Below, in pieces: positions 27,276 to 37,022 of a DNA stretch of 64,000 bases. Position numbers and translations under genes: made by a program. The stretch covers positions 186,001 to 250,000 of the forward strand of contig JAJFKB010000020.1 of the NCBI GenBank assembly GCA_021773395.1. Reading direction: 5' to 3'. Origin of the DNA: Gammaproteobacteria bacterium. GTDB lineage: Bacteria > Pseudomonadota > Gammaproteobacteria > Pseudomonadales > IMCC2047. The notes under the pieces were generated by a model. That model was not told where the DNA came from. It saw only the letters and a program-made list of their open reading frames with translations, and searched no databases. Each line of letters starts with the position of its first letter. Positions within the stretch are counted from its first letter, which is position 1.

Positions 27276-28196
27276 ATGCGTAAAAACATTCAAAGTATCG
27301 TCGACCAGGTTGGCTCAGTTTTGCTGGGCAAAGAGCATCAGATTAAATTGGCTTTAACCTGTCTAATGAGTGGTGGACACCTGCTGATTCAGGATCTGCC
27401 CGGGATGGGGAAAACAACATTGGCTCATGCCCTGGCGAAAACTCTTGGGCTGAGTTACAACCGGATTCAGTTTACCAGTGACCTATTGCCCACGGATATT
27501 CTGGGAGTGTCTGTTTTTGAGCAAGGAAGCGGTCAATTCAGCTTTCGACCGGGTCCGATATTTAGCCAGCTTTTATTGGCTGATGAGATTAATCGCACCA
27601 CACCTAAAACTCAGAGTGCCCTGCTTGAAGCGATGGAAGAGGGGCAGGTCAGCATAGAGGGAGAAACCCGTAATTTGCCTGAGCCATTTTTTGTGATCGC
27701 CACACAAAACCCTTCAACCCAGGCCGGAACCTATGCCTTGCCAGAGTCACAGCTGGATCGATTTCTTATGCGCATAGAGCTGGGCTATCCTGATCCGGCA
27801 GCTGAACGAGAACTCTATCGCGGCGTCGATCCAAGGCTACGATTAAAGGCGCTTCAGACAAAACTACAAGCTGACGATATTTCAAATATTAGAGTTGATG
27901 CATCACAGGTGATTGTCAGCGAAGCTATTTTGGATTATGTACAACGCATCGTACAGCACACCCGAACCAGCCCCGAATTCTACTGCGGTGTATCTCCTCG
28001 CGGTGCTCTGGCACTGCTGAATTGCGCCAAGACCTGGGCATATGTTCACGCTCGAGACCATTTGCTGCCAGACGATGTGCAAGCCGTAATGCCTTCAGTC
28101 CTTGGCCACCGTGTGCGCGAGGTTGAAGACTATGATAATTCAACAGGGGATGCACTGGTCGACAAAGTACTGAACACGGTTGATGTATTGAGTTAA
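27276..28196 (+). CDS. MoxR-family AAA+ ATPase
   Basis: 306 residues. Walker A is DLPGMGKTTLAHAL (about residues 46-59), Walker B LLADEINRTTPKTQSAL, followed by MEEGQVSIEG and FFVIATQNPSTQAGTYALPESQLDRF, typical MoxR motifs. MoxR ATPases act as chaperone-like factors for VWA/DUF58 partners. It is the first of three co-directional genes, moxR-DUF58-tgpA, a widespread set whose members touch by 4-20 bases. Confidence 0.92.
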   Translation: MRKNIQSIVDQVGSVLLGKEHQIKLALTCLMSGGHLLIQDLPGMGKTTLAHALAKTLGLSYNRIQFTSDLLPTDILGVSVFEQGSGQFSFRPGPIFSQLLLADEINRTTPKTQSALLEAMEEGQVSIEGETRNLPEPFFVIATQNPSTQAGTYALPESQLDRFLMRIELGYPDPAAERELYRGVDPRLRLKALQTKLQADDISNIRVDASQVIVSEAILDYVQRIVQHTRTSPEFYCGVSPRGALALLNCAKTWAYVHARDHLLPDDVQAVMPSVLGHRVREVEDYDNSTGDALVDKVLNTVDVLS

Positions 28197-28217
28197 CGAT
28201 AATCCTGAGTGTTTAAT

Positions 28218-29195
28218 ATGCAGACTGTCGTGTTCGATAGGTGGTTTAAACAGCGATTCAAACAATGGATTAATCGTCGATTACCCGCGCAAAGATCCAT
28301 ATTTTTAACGCGAAAAAACGTTTTTATTTTTCCTTCCAAGTCAGGGTTTGCCTTTCTTCTGGTCATCACGCTACTTTGGTTGATAGCAACCAACTACGAA
28401 AACAATCTGATTTTTGCCTTCACTTTCCTTCTGACAAGTTTGTTTGTTGTTTCCATCCTTCATACCTTCAGTAATCTGGCAGGGCTCACCATCACAACGC
28501 TTGGCAGCACGCCTGCCTTTGTGGGAGAAGATGCAGAGTTTCGTTTGATGATCGAGCGCCGCGGCCAGCGCTGGCACGAAAATCTACTATTTAGCTGGCC
28601 AACGGTAGCACCACAAATAGTTAGCTTAACTGAACAAAGCCAACAAAAAATAAAGCTTTACCTGAAGGCTTCTCATCGCGGTTTATTCAAGCCATCGAGA
28701 ATTCTAATTGCAACTTACTACCCGCTCGGTCTGCTGCGCGCCTGGACCTGGCTGGATCTTGATACCGTTTGTCTGGTTTATCCAAAACCAATCAAGCCCG
28801 GCCCGATTCCAGCAGCCCAGGGTACGGGTGAGGAGGGCAGTTATTCCAACAGCCCGGGTTCTGAAGACTTTTATGGGTTAAAAACTTATCAAACTGGAGA
28901 TTCGCCCAAACATGTAGCCTGGAAACAATATGCCCGAGGTCGTGGCTTGCACACCAAGGAATACCGGTCGTCTATCGACCGGAGGCTATGGTTGGACTGG
29001 GATTATTTTGGCGGAATGAATCGGGAAAGCCGCCTGTCGTGCTTATGTTACTGGGTTTTAGCCGCTGCCCGAACCCAGGAATCCTATGGCTTGCGGCTGC
29101 CCAATCTGGAGATTGCACCTGATAAAGGGTTTGCCCACAGAGATCGACTGCTTAAAGCGCTGGCGCTGTTTGAATCTGAGTCTGTAGAGCGTTAA
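28218..29195 (+). CDS. DUF58-domain protein
   Basis: About 325 residues from ATG 28218; a GTG at 28209 is also possible. Two N-terminal helices (roughly residues 35-75: FAFLLVITLLWLIATNYENN) precede a periplasmic-type beta region and the DUF58 signature SPGSEDFYGLKTYQTGDSPK with KQYARGRGLHTKEY. Its place between MoxR and the transglutaminase is conserved. The role is unknown; a link to envelope-related protein maturation is inferred from the cluster. Confidence 0.88.
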   Translation: MQTVVFDRWFKQRFKQWINRRLPAQRSIFLTRKNVFIFPSKSGFAFLLVITLLWLIATNYENNLIFAFTFLLTSLFVVSILHTFSNLAGLTITTLGSTPAFVGEDAEFRLMIERRGQRWHENLLFSWPTVAPQIVSLTEQSQQKIKLYLKASHRGLFKPSRILIATYYPLGLLRAWTWLDLDTVCLVYPKPIKPGPIPAAQGTGEEGSYSNSPGSEDFYGLKTYQTGDSPKHVAWKQYARGRGLHTKEYRSSIDRRLWLDWDYFGGMNRESRLSCLCYWVLAAARTQESYGLRLPNLEIAPDKGFAHRDRLLKALALFESESVER

Positions 29196-29199
29196 GCAG

Positions 29200-31218
29200 A
29201 TGAAACTGGTTTATCAAATTCCCCGTAACAGCTTGGTATGGCTACTTTTCGCCTATGCTTTTGTGGTGGCCGCACTGACAGAGATATTGCCTATTCCAAT
29301 TCTAGCCATTGCCTCGCTGTGTCTGATCTGGCGTATCCAGGTTTATCGTGGATTTTGGAAGTTTCCTACTCGATATATTAAATACTGCCTGGTAGCTTTG
29401 ACGATAATTGTGCTCTATGCAAGTTTTGGGCGACTGATTGGTCTCGAGCCAATGGTGTCACTGTTAGTTTCCGGGTTTTCGTTCAAGCTGATTGAGATGC
29501 ACCAACGACGTGATGCATTAACGGTCATTTATCTTGCTTACATAATTGCAGCAACGCAGCTACTGTTTTCCCAAACCATGAGCTCTGCGCTTCTAGTGTT
29601 AGCGGAAACCGTTATCATAACTACCGCATTGATAGGTTTGAATCAGTCAGAGGGATACCGGTATCCCTTTAAAAGCCTGAGCACGGCGGGGCGATTGCTG
29701 CTGCAGGCCATTCCTTTAATGATTCTGTTGTTTTTAGTGATGCCCCGACTCGGTGCGCTTTGGTCAGTCCCCTCACCTCAATATAGTGCTAAAACGGGCG
29801 TCAGCGACTCAATGTCGCCCGGTGATATCAGCCAACTGGCCAACAATGGCGATCTAGCGTTTCGCGTCAGTTTTAGTGGCGAAACACCCGAGCATTCACA
29901 AAGGTACTGGCGAGGCCTGGTGTTTTCTCGGTTCGACGGTCGTCGATGGTCGCAAGCTCAACCCTTTGATTACGGAAAGGAGAAGGAATGGATACACTGG
30001 ACCGGCGAGCCTCGTCTGTCCTGGGAAGACCAACTACGTGTCCGAAGTACAAAAATCGACTACAGCATCATCATGGAGCCCTCTCAGCAACCCTGGCTGT
30101 ATGCCATGGAAATGCCCGTTAGTAATGACAGGGAGGTCGGGCTTGCCCGTAATTTTCGATTGGTCAGCAGAACCCCGGTGACCCAGCGCATTCAATACCA
30201 AGTGACCTCTTATCCTGATTATCAGCTTGAAGCGGACTCGTTGCCAGACTGGCGCTATCGCTATGAAACCAGGTTGCCGAGAAGCTTTAACCCAAAAGCA
30301 ATCGCCCTTGCAAAAAAATGGTATCGGGAATCTGGCTCTGTTCAACGCTACATTCAGCGGCTGCTGTCCTGGTACAACCGCGAGTTCATTTACACACATA
30401 ACCCGCCTCGTCTGGGCAAGCACACCGCTGACGAATTTCTGTTTACCACCAAACGAGGCTTTTGTGAGCATTTTGCCAGCAGCTTTGCCATTATGATGCG
30501 TGCTGCAGGCATTCCTGCTCGCGTAGTCGCCGGCTATCAGGGCGGCGAAGAAAACCCCTATCAGGCCTATCTATTAGTTCATCAATATGATGCGCATGCC
30601 TGGACGGAGGTTTGGCTGCAAGGTGAGGGCTGGCGGCGTGTTGATCCAACCGCAGCGGTTGCACCGCAGCGCATTGAGCGTGGCATACAGAACATAATTG
30701 GGAGACAGGAATTTTTAGCCGAATCCCCTTTATCCTTGATCAGATACCAGAATATTCGCTGGCTAAATCTGTTAAGGCTGCAATTAGACCGGTTGGATTA
30801 CCTTTGGCACCAAAATATTCTGGAATTTGATGGAGATCTACAAAATGCAGTACTGAAGCGGTTGCTGGGCAAGGTGGAGCCCCTTCGACTGGTGATAGCA
30901 CTGACATCAATAACGACTGCTGTACTGCTGATGATTGCTTTTAATTTAGCCCGAAGCGGTCGATCAAAAACGCAACCTCCCTCGGTAAAAACCTATCTCA
31001 GATTTTGTCGAAAACTCGGGAAACTTGGGTTTGTGCGCAAACCACACGAATCACCCACTGTATTTGCTGAGCGAGTGAGTCGAGCACGCCCGGATCTTCG
31101 ACAACCTGTTACAAAAATTACCGGGCTTTTTGAATCCTTTTGTTACGCCGGGCAGGGCGACGAACAAGAACTTTACAAAACAGTCGCTCGTTTTCGTCCT
31201 GCTCGGCGTAAAATATAG
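29200..31218 (+). CDS. tgpA: TgpA-like membrane transglutaminase-fold protein
   Basis: 672 residues. About six helices lie in residues 10-190, a periplasmic transglutaminase-like domain at about 270-520 and another helix near 565. The Cys-His-Asp triad is visible in RGFCEHFASSFAIMMRAAGI, YDAHAWTEVWL and RRVDPTAAVAP. A DUF4129-like tail follows. In Pseudomonas aeruginosa TgpA is essential for growth and has a periplasmic transglutaminase domain. Start codon is 4 bases after the DUF58 stop. Confidence 0.9.
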   Translation: MKLVYQIPRNSLVWLLFAYAFVVAALTEILPIPILAIASLCLIWRIQVYRGFWKFPTRYIKYCLVALTIIVLYASFGRLIGLEPMVSLLVSGFSFKLIEMHQRRDALTVIYLAYIIAATQLLFSQTMSSALLVLAETVIITTALIGLNQSEGYRYPFKSLSTAGRLLLQAIPLMILLFLVMPRLGALWSVPSPQYSAKTGVSDSMSPGDISQLANNGDLAFRVSFSGETPEHSQRYWRGLVFSRFDGRRWSQAQPFDYGKEKEWIHWTGEPRLSWEDQLRVRSTKIDYSIIMEPSQQPWLYAMEMPVSNDREVGLARNFRLVSRTPVTQRIQYQVTSYPDYQLEADSLPDWRYRYETRLPRSFNPKAIALAKKWYRESGSVQRYIQRLLSWYNREFIYTHNPPRLGKHTADEFLFTTKRGFCEHFASSFAIMMRAAGIPARVVAGYQGGEENPYQAYLLVHQYDAHAWTEVWLQGEGWRRVDPTAAVAPQRIERGIQNIIGRQEFLAESPLSLIRYQNIRWLNLLRLQLDRLDYLWHQNILEFDGDLQNAVLKRLLGKVEPLRLVIALTSITTAVLLMIAFNLARSGRSKTQPPSVKTYLRFCRKLGKLGFVRKPHESPTVFAERVSRARPDLRQPVTKITGLFESFCYAGQGDEQELYKTVARFRPARRKI

Positions 31219-31274
31219 GCCTGCAGGCGGCAACGCTATTTCAGCTCCAGCACTGTTCTAGCCGAAATACTTCT

Positions 31275-32309
31275 CTAATAGCGATCAGCCATCATTTCCA
31301 GGGACATCGGCTTGATTTTTGACGCATGGCCGCAACAACCAAACGCTTCATACCTTGCCAGACAAATCTCTTTCATTGCATTCGTTGCTACGGTTAAATA
31401 TTTGCGCGGATCAAACTCAGATCTATTTTGTGCCATAAATCGCCTGATCGCGCCAGTGGATGCCAAGCGCAGATCCGTATCAATATTGATCTTGCGAACA
31501 CCATGTTTGATTCCCTCACAGATCTCCTCGACAGGCACACCGTAAGTCTCAGAAATCTCACCTCCAAACTCATTAATGACAGCTAGCCAGTCTTGAGGAA
31601 CCGACGAAGAGCCATGCATAACCAGGTGGGTATTGGGAATCGCCTGATGGATCTGTTTGATGCGGTCTATAGCAAGAATATCTCCGGTAGGCGGTCGGCT
31701 GAATTTGTACGCGCCATGGGAAGTGCCGATGGCAATCGCCAAAGCATCTACCTGGGTTTTCTCAACGAAATCCCGGGCTTCTTCCGGATCGGTCAGAAGT
31801 TGATCATGGGACAGCGTTCCCTTTGCACCGACTCCGTCCTCTTCACCCGCCTGACCAGTCTCCAGTGAGCCAAGGCAGCCCAGCTCTCCCTCTACCGAAA
31901 CACCGCAGGCGTGCGCCATGGCAACGACCGTATGAGTTGTCTCTACATTGTATTCATAGCTGGAGGGTGTTTTACCATCCGTCATCAAAGAGCCGTCCAT
32001 CATGACCGAACTAAAGCCCAGCTGAATGGAACGCTGACATATCGCCGGACTAGTACCGTGATCCTGGTGCATCACTACTGGAATATGCGGGAACTCCTCA
32101 ATCGCAGCGAGGATAAGGTGACGCAAAAAAGGCGCACCAGCGTACTTTCTGGCTCCGGCAGAAGCCTGAACGATAACCGGTGCGTCTAATTCATCGGCGG
32201 CTTCCATAATGGCTCGCATCTGCTCAAGGTTGTTAACGTTAAATGCGGGGACTCCAAAATCATTTTCTGCTGCGTAGTCGAGGAGTTGTTTGAGTGATAC
32301 AAGCGCCAT
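31275..32309 (-). CDS. fba: Class II fructose-bisphosphate aldolase (Calvin-cycle subtype)
   Basis: 344 residues. Metal/catalytic motifs include [55 protein letters not shown] and [11 protein letters not shown], as in zinc-dependent class II aldolases. It interconverts fructose-1,6-bisphosphate with dihydroxyacetone phosphate and glyceraldehyde-3-phosphate. It lies convergent with the tgpA gene. No other glycolytic genes are adjacent; gph lies upstream on the same strand. Confidence 0.95.
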   Translation of the reverse strand: MALVSLKQLLDYAAENDFGVPAFNVNNLEQMRAIMEAADELDAPVIVQASAGARKYAGAPFLRHLILAAIEEFPHIPVVMHQDHGTSPAICQRSIQLGFSSVMMDGSLMTDGKTPSSYEYNVETTHTVVAMAHACGVSVEGELGCLGSLETGQAGEEDGVGAKGTLSHDQLLTDPEEARDFVEKTQVDALAIAIGTSHGAYKFSRPPTGDILAIDRIKQIHQAIPNTHLVMHGSSSVPQDWLAVINEFGGEISETYGVPVEEICEGIKHGVRKINIDTDLRLASTGAIRRFMAQNRSEFDPRKYLTVATNAMKEICLARYEAFGCCGHASKIKPMSLEMMADRY

Positions 32310-32368
32310 TTTTTATCCTTTCCTGGTCCGGTAAAAGCGTCTAGCTTACACTGAAAACAGGTGATTCT

Positions 32369-33034
32369 CTAGCGGATCAAGTCCAATAATTGTGTAAAGT
32401 GGCTGATTGTTTTATCCGGCAATGATAGTGCAATTTTCTCCCCATGGTTGTAACCATAATCAACCGCCACCACCGGGCAGCCAGCAGCTTTTGCTGCCTG
32501 CACATCATTTTTGGAATCACCCACCATCAAGCAATTTGGCAGGGGAGTCCCGCAAAAATCAGCAGCGTGAAGCAATGGTGCAGGATGAGGTTTTTTATGG
32601 GCTAACGAATCGCCACTAAGGAGCATGCAAAAAAATGGCTCAATACCCAAATGTTGAATCAAAGGGCTTGTGAAATCTCCCGGTTTATTGGTGATACAAA
32701 CCATTGGTATGTTCCTCTCCTTCAACTGCAGCAGAGTCTCCCTGACTCCCTCGTAAAGTACGCTTGAACAAACCAGATTATCAGCATAGATACGATTAAA
32801 ATGGCGCTTTGCTTCACTAAACTGTCGGTCCGTAGGCTCGGCAGCTAACGCATTATTGAGAGCTCGTTTGATCAACACCGGAGCACCATTTCCGATCCAG
32901 TGCTTCACCTGCCCAATACCAGGTGCAGGCAGATCCATAGCCAACATCATTTGATCCACGGCATAGGCCAGATCCGGCAACGAATCCACCAGAGTACCAT
33001 CCAAATCAAAAAACAGAGCTTTGGTTGTAAACAC
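32369..33034 (-). CDS. gph: Phosphoglycolate phosphatase (HAD family)
   Basis: 221 residues from a GTG start at 33034 with AGAGGA 5 bases before it. HAD motifs: FFDLDGTLVDSLPDL (motif I), VCITNKPGD (motif II), HKKPHP (motif III Lys) and MVGDSKNDVQAAKAAG (motif IV). The cap domain fits Gph. The enzyme removes 2-phosphoglycolate. Divergent from the type I secretion ABC gene (145-base gap). Confidence 0.88.
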   Translation of the reverse strand: MFTTKALFFDLDGTLVDSLPDLAYAVDQMMLAMDLPAPGIGQVKHWIGNGAPVLIKRALNNALAAEPTDRQFSEAKRHFNRIYADNLVCSSVLYEGVRETLLQLKERNIPMVCITNKPGDFTSPLIQHLGIEPFFCMLLSGDSLAHKKPHPAPLLHAADFCGTPLPNCLMVGDSKNDVQAAKAAGCPVVAVDYGYNHGEKIALSLPDKTISHFTQLLDLIR

Positions 33035-33179
33035 AGGTTTCCTCTTGGATTTAAAGTAAGCGGTGCATCTTAGGGTTTTTGTGGGAGGAGGGGAATAGCA
33101 TGCTTGTTAAATCTGCTGCTATTCAATACAAGGTTTATTTTCCAGTTTTATTTCGATATAGTGACCCCCCTTCAGCATC

Positions 33180-35384
33180 GTGACTGAATTGATCATAAAA
33201 TGGATTTTAGGATTGTTAAATCGGATGGAACCGAGCGATCACCCCAACAAAGTTAATCTGGATACCGGCTGCAGCTGTCTCTGTTTGCTCGCCCGCTATC
33301 ATCAGGTTGCTGCGGACGCCCAAGCCTTGCAACACGAGTTTGGCGAATCCGGCAGACGCTTTACTGATACCGATATCCTTCGTGCTGCCTCCTTTTTAAA
33401 ACTCAAAGCGAAACTCGTCAAACCTGACACCCAACGGCTTAAAGATATTGCATTACCCGCAATCGCAAAAGACCAGAGTGGCAATTATCTTATCCTTGGG
33501 CGCATCGACAGTGATAATGAAAAAGTCCTGATCCAGAAACCTACAGCAAGAGCCCCTCAAACCTTATCGATAAAAGAGTTCGAGGCGCTTTGGTCAGGTG
33601 AACTGATATTAGTCACCACGCGATCTCTGCCACCGGGAATGACCGGCAAGTTCGATGTTAGCTGGTTTATCCCGGCAATCGTCAAACATAAGAAACTGCT
33701 GGGGGAAGTACTTTTAGCCTCTTTCTTTATCCAGTTATTTGCCCTAATTACACCCCTGTTTTTCCAAGTGATTATTGATAAAGTGTTGGTGCACCGTGGC
33801 CTAACCACTCTAGATGTACTCGCTATCGGATTGTTAGTGATTTCCGTCTTTGATGTGGTTCTGAACGGCCTACGCACCTATCTGTTTTCCCATACCACAA
33901 ATAGGGTAGATGTGACTTTGGGTAGCAGCCTGTTCCGCCATCTGCTGCACCTGCCCATTGCTTACTTTCAGGCTCGCCAGGTGGGGACGACCGTCGCGCG
34001 GGTCAGGGAACTGGAAACCATCCGAAACTTTATTACCGGTTCCGCACTGACCCTGGTGATCGACCTGTTCTTCACCTTCGTCTTCTTCGCAGTGATGTAC
34101 TATTACAGTCCCACCCTGTTTATGGTGGTGCTTGGTTCAATTCCGTTTTATGTTCTGCTCTCGGCATTTATTACACCCATACTAAGAAAACGCCTGGATG
34201 AAAAATTTAAGCGGGGAGCCGAAAATCAGGCTTTTTTGGTTGAATCTGTCTCAGGAGTGGAAACACTTAAAACCATGGCGGTTGAACCACAGATGCAGCG
34301 CAAATGGGAAGAACAGCTTGCCGGTTACGTCTCAGCCTCTTTTCGAAGCCAAAATCTGGGGAATATTGCCAGTCAGGTGGCCCAGTTTATTAACAAAGTG
34401 GTCACCGTCCTGATTCTCTGGTTTGGCGCAAGGCTAGTCATTACCGGCGAACTTAGCGTCGGGCAACTGATAGCGTTCAATATGTTGGCGGGGAGAGTAT
34501 CCGGCCCCATTCTTAGGCTGGTTCAGTTATGGCAGGATTTTCAACAGGCCAGCATCTCCATTGAACGGTTGGGCGATATCCTTAATACCCCAACCGAACC
34601 CGCCCATAACCCCAACCGTACGACGCTGCCGCAAATTAAAGGCCATGTGCAATTCGAACATGTCAGTTTTCGCTACCACCCCGATCAACCCCAGGTACTC
34701 AACAATATATCCCTAAGCGTAAATCCGGAGGAAGTGATTGGTATTGTCGGGCGCTCCGGTTCCGGCAAAAGCACCCTAACAAAATTGGTGCAAAGACTTT
34801 ATGTGCCGGAATCCGGTCGAATACTGATCGATGGCGTTGACCTGTCTCTGGTACAACCGGTCTGGCTCAGGCGCCAAGTGGGCGTCGTGCTCCAGGAAAA
34901 CTTTCTGTTTACCCGTTCAGTGAAAGATAACATTGCCCTGTCCGATCCCGGCATGCCGATAGAACGCGTGATTCAGGCAGCCAAGCTTGCCGGTGCCCAT
35001 GAATTTATCCTAGAGCTATCTGAAGGCTACGATACCCGCATCGAGGAGCAGGGCAGCAACCTATCCGGTGGGCAAAAACAGCGCATTGCCATTGCCAGAG
35101 CACTACTCACCAACCCCAGCATTCTGATCTTCGATGAAGCCACCAGCGCTCTCGATTACGAGTCCGAACGGATTATTCAACAGAACATGCAAGCCATCAC
35201 CCATAACCGGACCACCTTTATTATTGCGCATCGGCTGTCCACGGTACGAAATGCCGACCGCATTCTTGTGATCGACAAAGGCCGTATTATCGAGCAGGGC
35301 AGCCATGACGCCCTGCTAAAACATAACGGGCTATACGCCAAATTGCATTTCCACCAAAGCGACAAAAAAGGAGAGGTGGCTTGA
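33180..35384 (+). CDS. Type I secretion ABC transporter (HlyB/RtxB type) with inactive C39-like domain
   Basis: 734 residues from GTG 33180; ATG 33225 is an alternative. The N-terminal ~135 residues are a C39-peptidase-like domain, but the catalytic Cys position reads LDTGCSCLC with Thr in the Cys place, and the His position reads GNYLIL with Asn. It is thus a docking domain as in HlyB, not a protease. Six membrane helices follow (about 160-440), then the ATPase with Walker A GRSGSGKST, signature LSGGQKQR and Walker B ILIFDEATSA. It exports unfolded RTX proteins with the HlyD gene that follows (stop/start TGATG). The giant RTX protein 4.5 kb downstream is the likely cargo. Confidence 0.92.
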   Translation: MTELIIKWILGLLNRMEPSDHPNKVNLDTGCSCLCLLARYHQVAADAQALQHEFGESGRRFTDTDILRAASFLKLKAKLVKPDTQRLKDIALPAIAKDQSGNYLILGRIDSDNEKVLIQKPTARAPQTLSIKEFEALWSGELILVTTRSLPPGMTGKFDVSWFIPAIVKHKKLLGEVLLASFFIQLFALITPLFFQVIIDKVLVHRGLTTLDVLAIGLLVISVFDVVLNGLRTYLFSHTTNRVDVTLGSSLFRHLLHLPIAYFQARQVGTTVARVRELETIRNFITGSALTLVIDLFFTFVFFAVMYYYSPTLFMVVLGSIPFYVLLSAFITPILRKRLDEKFKRGAENQAFLVESVSGVETLKTMAVEPQMQRKWEEQLAGYVSASFRSQNLGNIASQVAQFINKVVTVLILWFGARLVITGELSVGQLIAFNMLAGRVSGPILRLVQLWQDFQQASISIERLGDILNTPTEPAHNPNRTTLPQIKGHVQFEHVSFRYHPDQPQVLNNISLSVNPEEVIGIVGRSGSGKSTLTKLVQRLYVPESGRILIDGVDLSLVQPVWLRRQVGVVLQENFLFTRSVKDNIALSDPGMPIERVIQAAKLAGAHEFILELSEGYDTRIEEQGSNLSGGQKQRIAIARALLTNPSILIFDEATSALDYESERIIQQNMQAITHNRTTFIIAHRLSTVRNADRILVIDKGRIIEQGSHDALLKHNGLYAKLHFHQSDKKGEVA

Positions 35385-36799
35385 TGGCGCTTCTTAATTT
35401 AAAGATGCCCTGGCAATGGTTAACCGACCGTTTCGAAAGCCCCGATCAGGTTAAGCGCAGCACCTATGCCTTTATGCCTGCCGCTCTCGAAGTGCAGGAA
35501 ACCCCACCATCACCTATTGGTCGAGCAATCATCTGGGTGATTGTCCTGCTCTTTGTGATTGCCGTTGCCTGGGCAACGATCGGCAAAATGGATGTAGTGG
35601 CAGTCGCCCAGGGTAAAATTATTCCCAGTGGCAGGGTCAAAACCATCCAGCCTCTGGAAATAGGTAAGGTTAAAGCCATCCATGTCCAGGAAGGGCAATC
35701 CGTCAGTGCAGGCGAGCCACTGATTACACTCGACAGCACCGCTACCCAAGCCGACGCAGACCGACTGCAACAGCAACTCAGCACAGCAAAGGCGCAACAG
35801 GCCCGGCAACAATTGTTCCACCAGTTACTGGAACAAAAATCCTTTTCCGATCACTGGCAAAGCCAAATCCAGGAACAGCTTAAAAACAAAATATCCACTA
35901 CAGCAAATGCAATAGCAGCCCAACACCGTTTGCTGGTAGAACAGATCAACGAATATCTGTACCGCCGCGAAACCCTGGATAACGAACTAATCAAACGCCA
36001 GGCCGAAAGACAGCGAGCGCAGGCTACCATGACCAAACTGGAACGCACGCTGCCACTGATTAGCGAACGTACACAGTCCCTAGAAAAACTGATGCAGAAG
36101 CAGATGGTTGCCCGCTATCAATACCTAGAGCTAGAGCAGGAACGTATCGACCAGGAGCAGGACCTCTTGGCGTTACAGGCTCAATATCGGGAACTCGGTG
36201 CTGCTATCAAAACCGTACAGGCCCAGCTCAATACCCTTAAGGCAGAAGTGCAGAAAAACAACCTGGCCGAACTCAATGAAACCAGTCAACAGATTGCCGC
36301 ATTGGAACAGGAGCTGATCAAAGCTCAACAGCGAAACCGACAACAAATCATTACTTCGCCCATTGCTGGAGAAGTACAACAACTTGCTGTCCACACGATT
36401 GGCGGTGTGGTTACCCCGGCACAGGAATTGATGTTAATCGTACCGAAAGAGAGCCTCCTGGAAGTGGAAGCGCTGATCCTCAACAAAGATATTGGCTTTG
36501 TCGAAGAGGGCCAAATTGCCGAAGTGAAGATCGACACCTTTAACTTCACCAAATACGGCACCATCGACGCCGAAATCATCCACCTCTCTAACGATGCCAT
36601 CAGCGATGAAAATCTAGGTTTGGTCTATATGGCCAAAGTGCTAATTGAGAAAACCCAAATGCAGATTAATCAAAGGCTGGTAAACCTAAGTCCGGGCATG
36701 TCGGTTACGGTGGAAGTAAAGACCGGGAAACGAAGAATTATTGAGTACTTTTTGAGCCCATTGCTCAGGTACAAGCAGGAGAGTATCAGGGAACGATGA
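35384..36799 (+). CDS. Type I secretion membrane fusion protein, HlyD family
   Basis: 471 residues from ATG 35384, sharing one base with the ABC gene stop (TGATG). GGAGAGG lies about 11 bases before. A single helix lies at about residues 49-69 (AIIWVIVLLFVIAVAWATIG). Biotinyl-lipoyl-like halves (PSGRVKTIQPLEIGKVKAIH and ITSPIAGEVQQLAVHTIGG) flank a long coiled coil (about 130-310). The C-terminal beta region ends in the HlyD signature LSPGMSVTVEVKTGKRRIIE. It bridges the ABC transporter to an outer-membrane TolC-like channel, which is not encoded here. Confidence 0.93.
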   Translation: MALLNLKMPWQWLTDRFESPDQVKRSTYAFMPAALEVQETPPSPIGRAIIWVIVLLFVIAVAWATIGKMDVVAVAQGKIIPSGRVKTIQPLEIGKVKAIHVQEGQSVSAGEPLITLDSTATQADADRLQQQLSTAKAQQARQQLFHQLLEQKSFSDHWQSQIQEQLKNKISTTANAIAAQHRLLVEQINEYLYRRETLDNELIKRQAERQRAQATMTKLERTLPLISERTQSLEKLMQKQMVARYQYLELEQERIDQEQDLLALQAQYRELGAAIKTVQAQLNTLKAEVQKNNLAELNETSQQIAALEQELIKAQQRNRQQIITSPIAGEVQQLAVHTIGGVVTPAQELMLIVPKESLLEVEALILNKDIGFVEEGQIAEVKIDTFNFTKYGTIDAEIIHLSNDAISDENLGLVYMAKVLIEKTQMQINQRLVNLSPGMSVTVEVKTGKRRIIEYFLSPLLRYKQESIRER

Positions 36800-36821
36800 T
36801 ATTAGTTGAAACCGTTATATC

Positions 36822-36842
36822 CCTTCTCCCTCTGGGAGAAGG
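36822..36842. repeat. REP-like palindrome after the hlyD-type gene
   Basis: CCTTCTCCC-TCT-GGGAGAAGG forms a perfect 9-bp hairpin with a 3-base loop, followed by TTAGGATGAGGG. Palindromes of this CCCTCTCCC/GGGAGAGGG type with a trailing TTAGGGTGAGGG are common intergenic repeats in Proteobacteria. It may also end the transcript of the secretion genes, although no T-run follows. Confidence 0.6.
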
Positions 36843-36988
36843 TTAGGATGAGGGAAGATTGGCTAGCTCAATAAAAGGGCTTCCTAACACGCGGTCTGAA
36901 AAGATTTTGAAATAAGTAGCGAGCGCTTTAGCAGCCAGTCTCCCTATAGGGATATACCGTTGATATATCCTTTGCGCGGGAGTATATT

Positions 36989-37011
36989 GGTATATACCGA
37001 TAGTATATACC
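36989..37011 (+). promoter_or_regulatory. VapBC operator palindromes
   Basis: GGTATATACC (36989-36998) is a perfect 10-bp palindrome, and GTATATACC repeats at 37003-37011, 12 bases before the vapB start. A looser copy (GATATACC/GATATATCC) lies at 36950-36970. AT-rich TATATAC palindromes are typical sites for autoregulation by VapBC complexes. Confidence 0.55.
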
Positions 37012-37022
37012 CGGAGTTAATA

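Noticed and set aside
33180..36799. Bacteriocin (double-glycine leader) exporter
   Set aside because: The C39-like domain lacks the catalytic Cys and His, and no double-glycine leader is seen in the small peptide at 38433; RTX export fits better.
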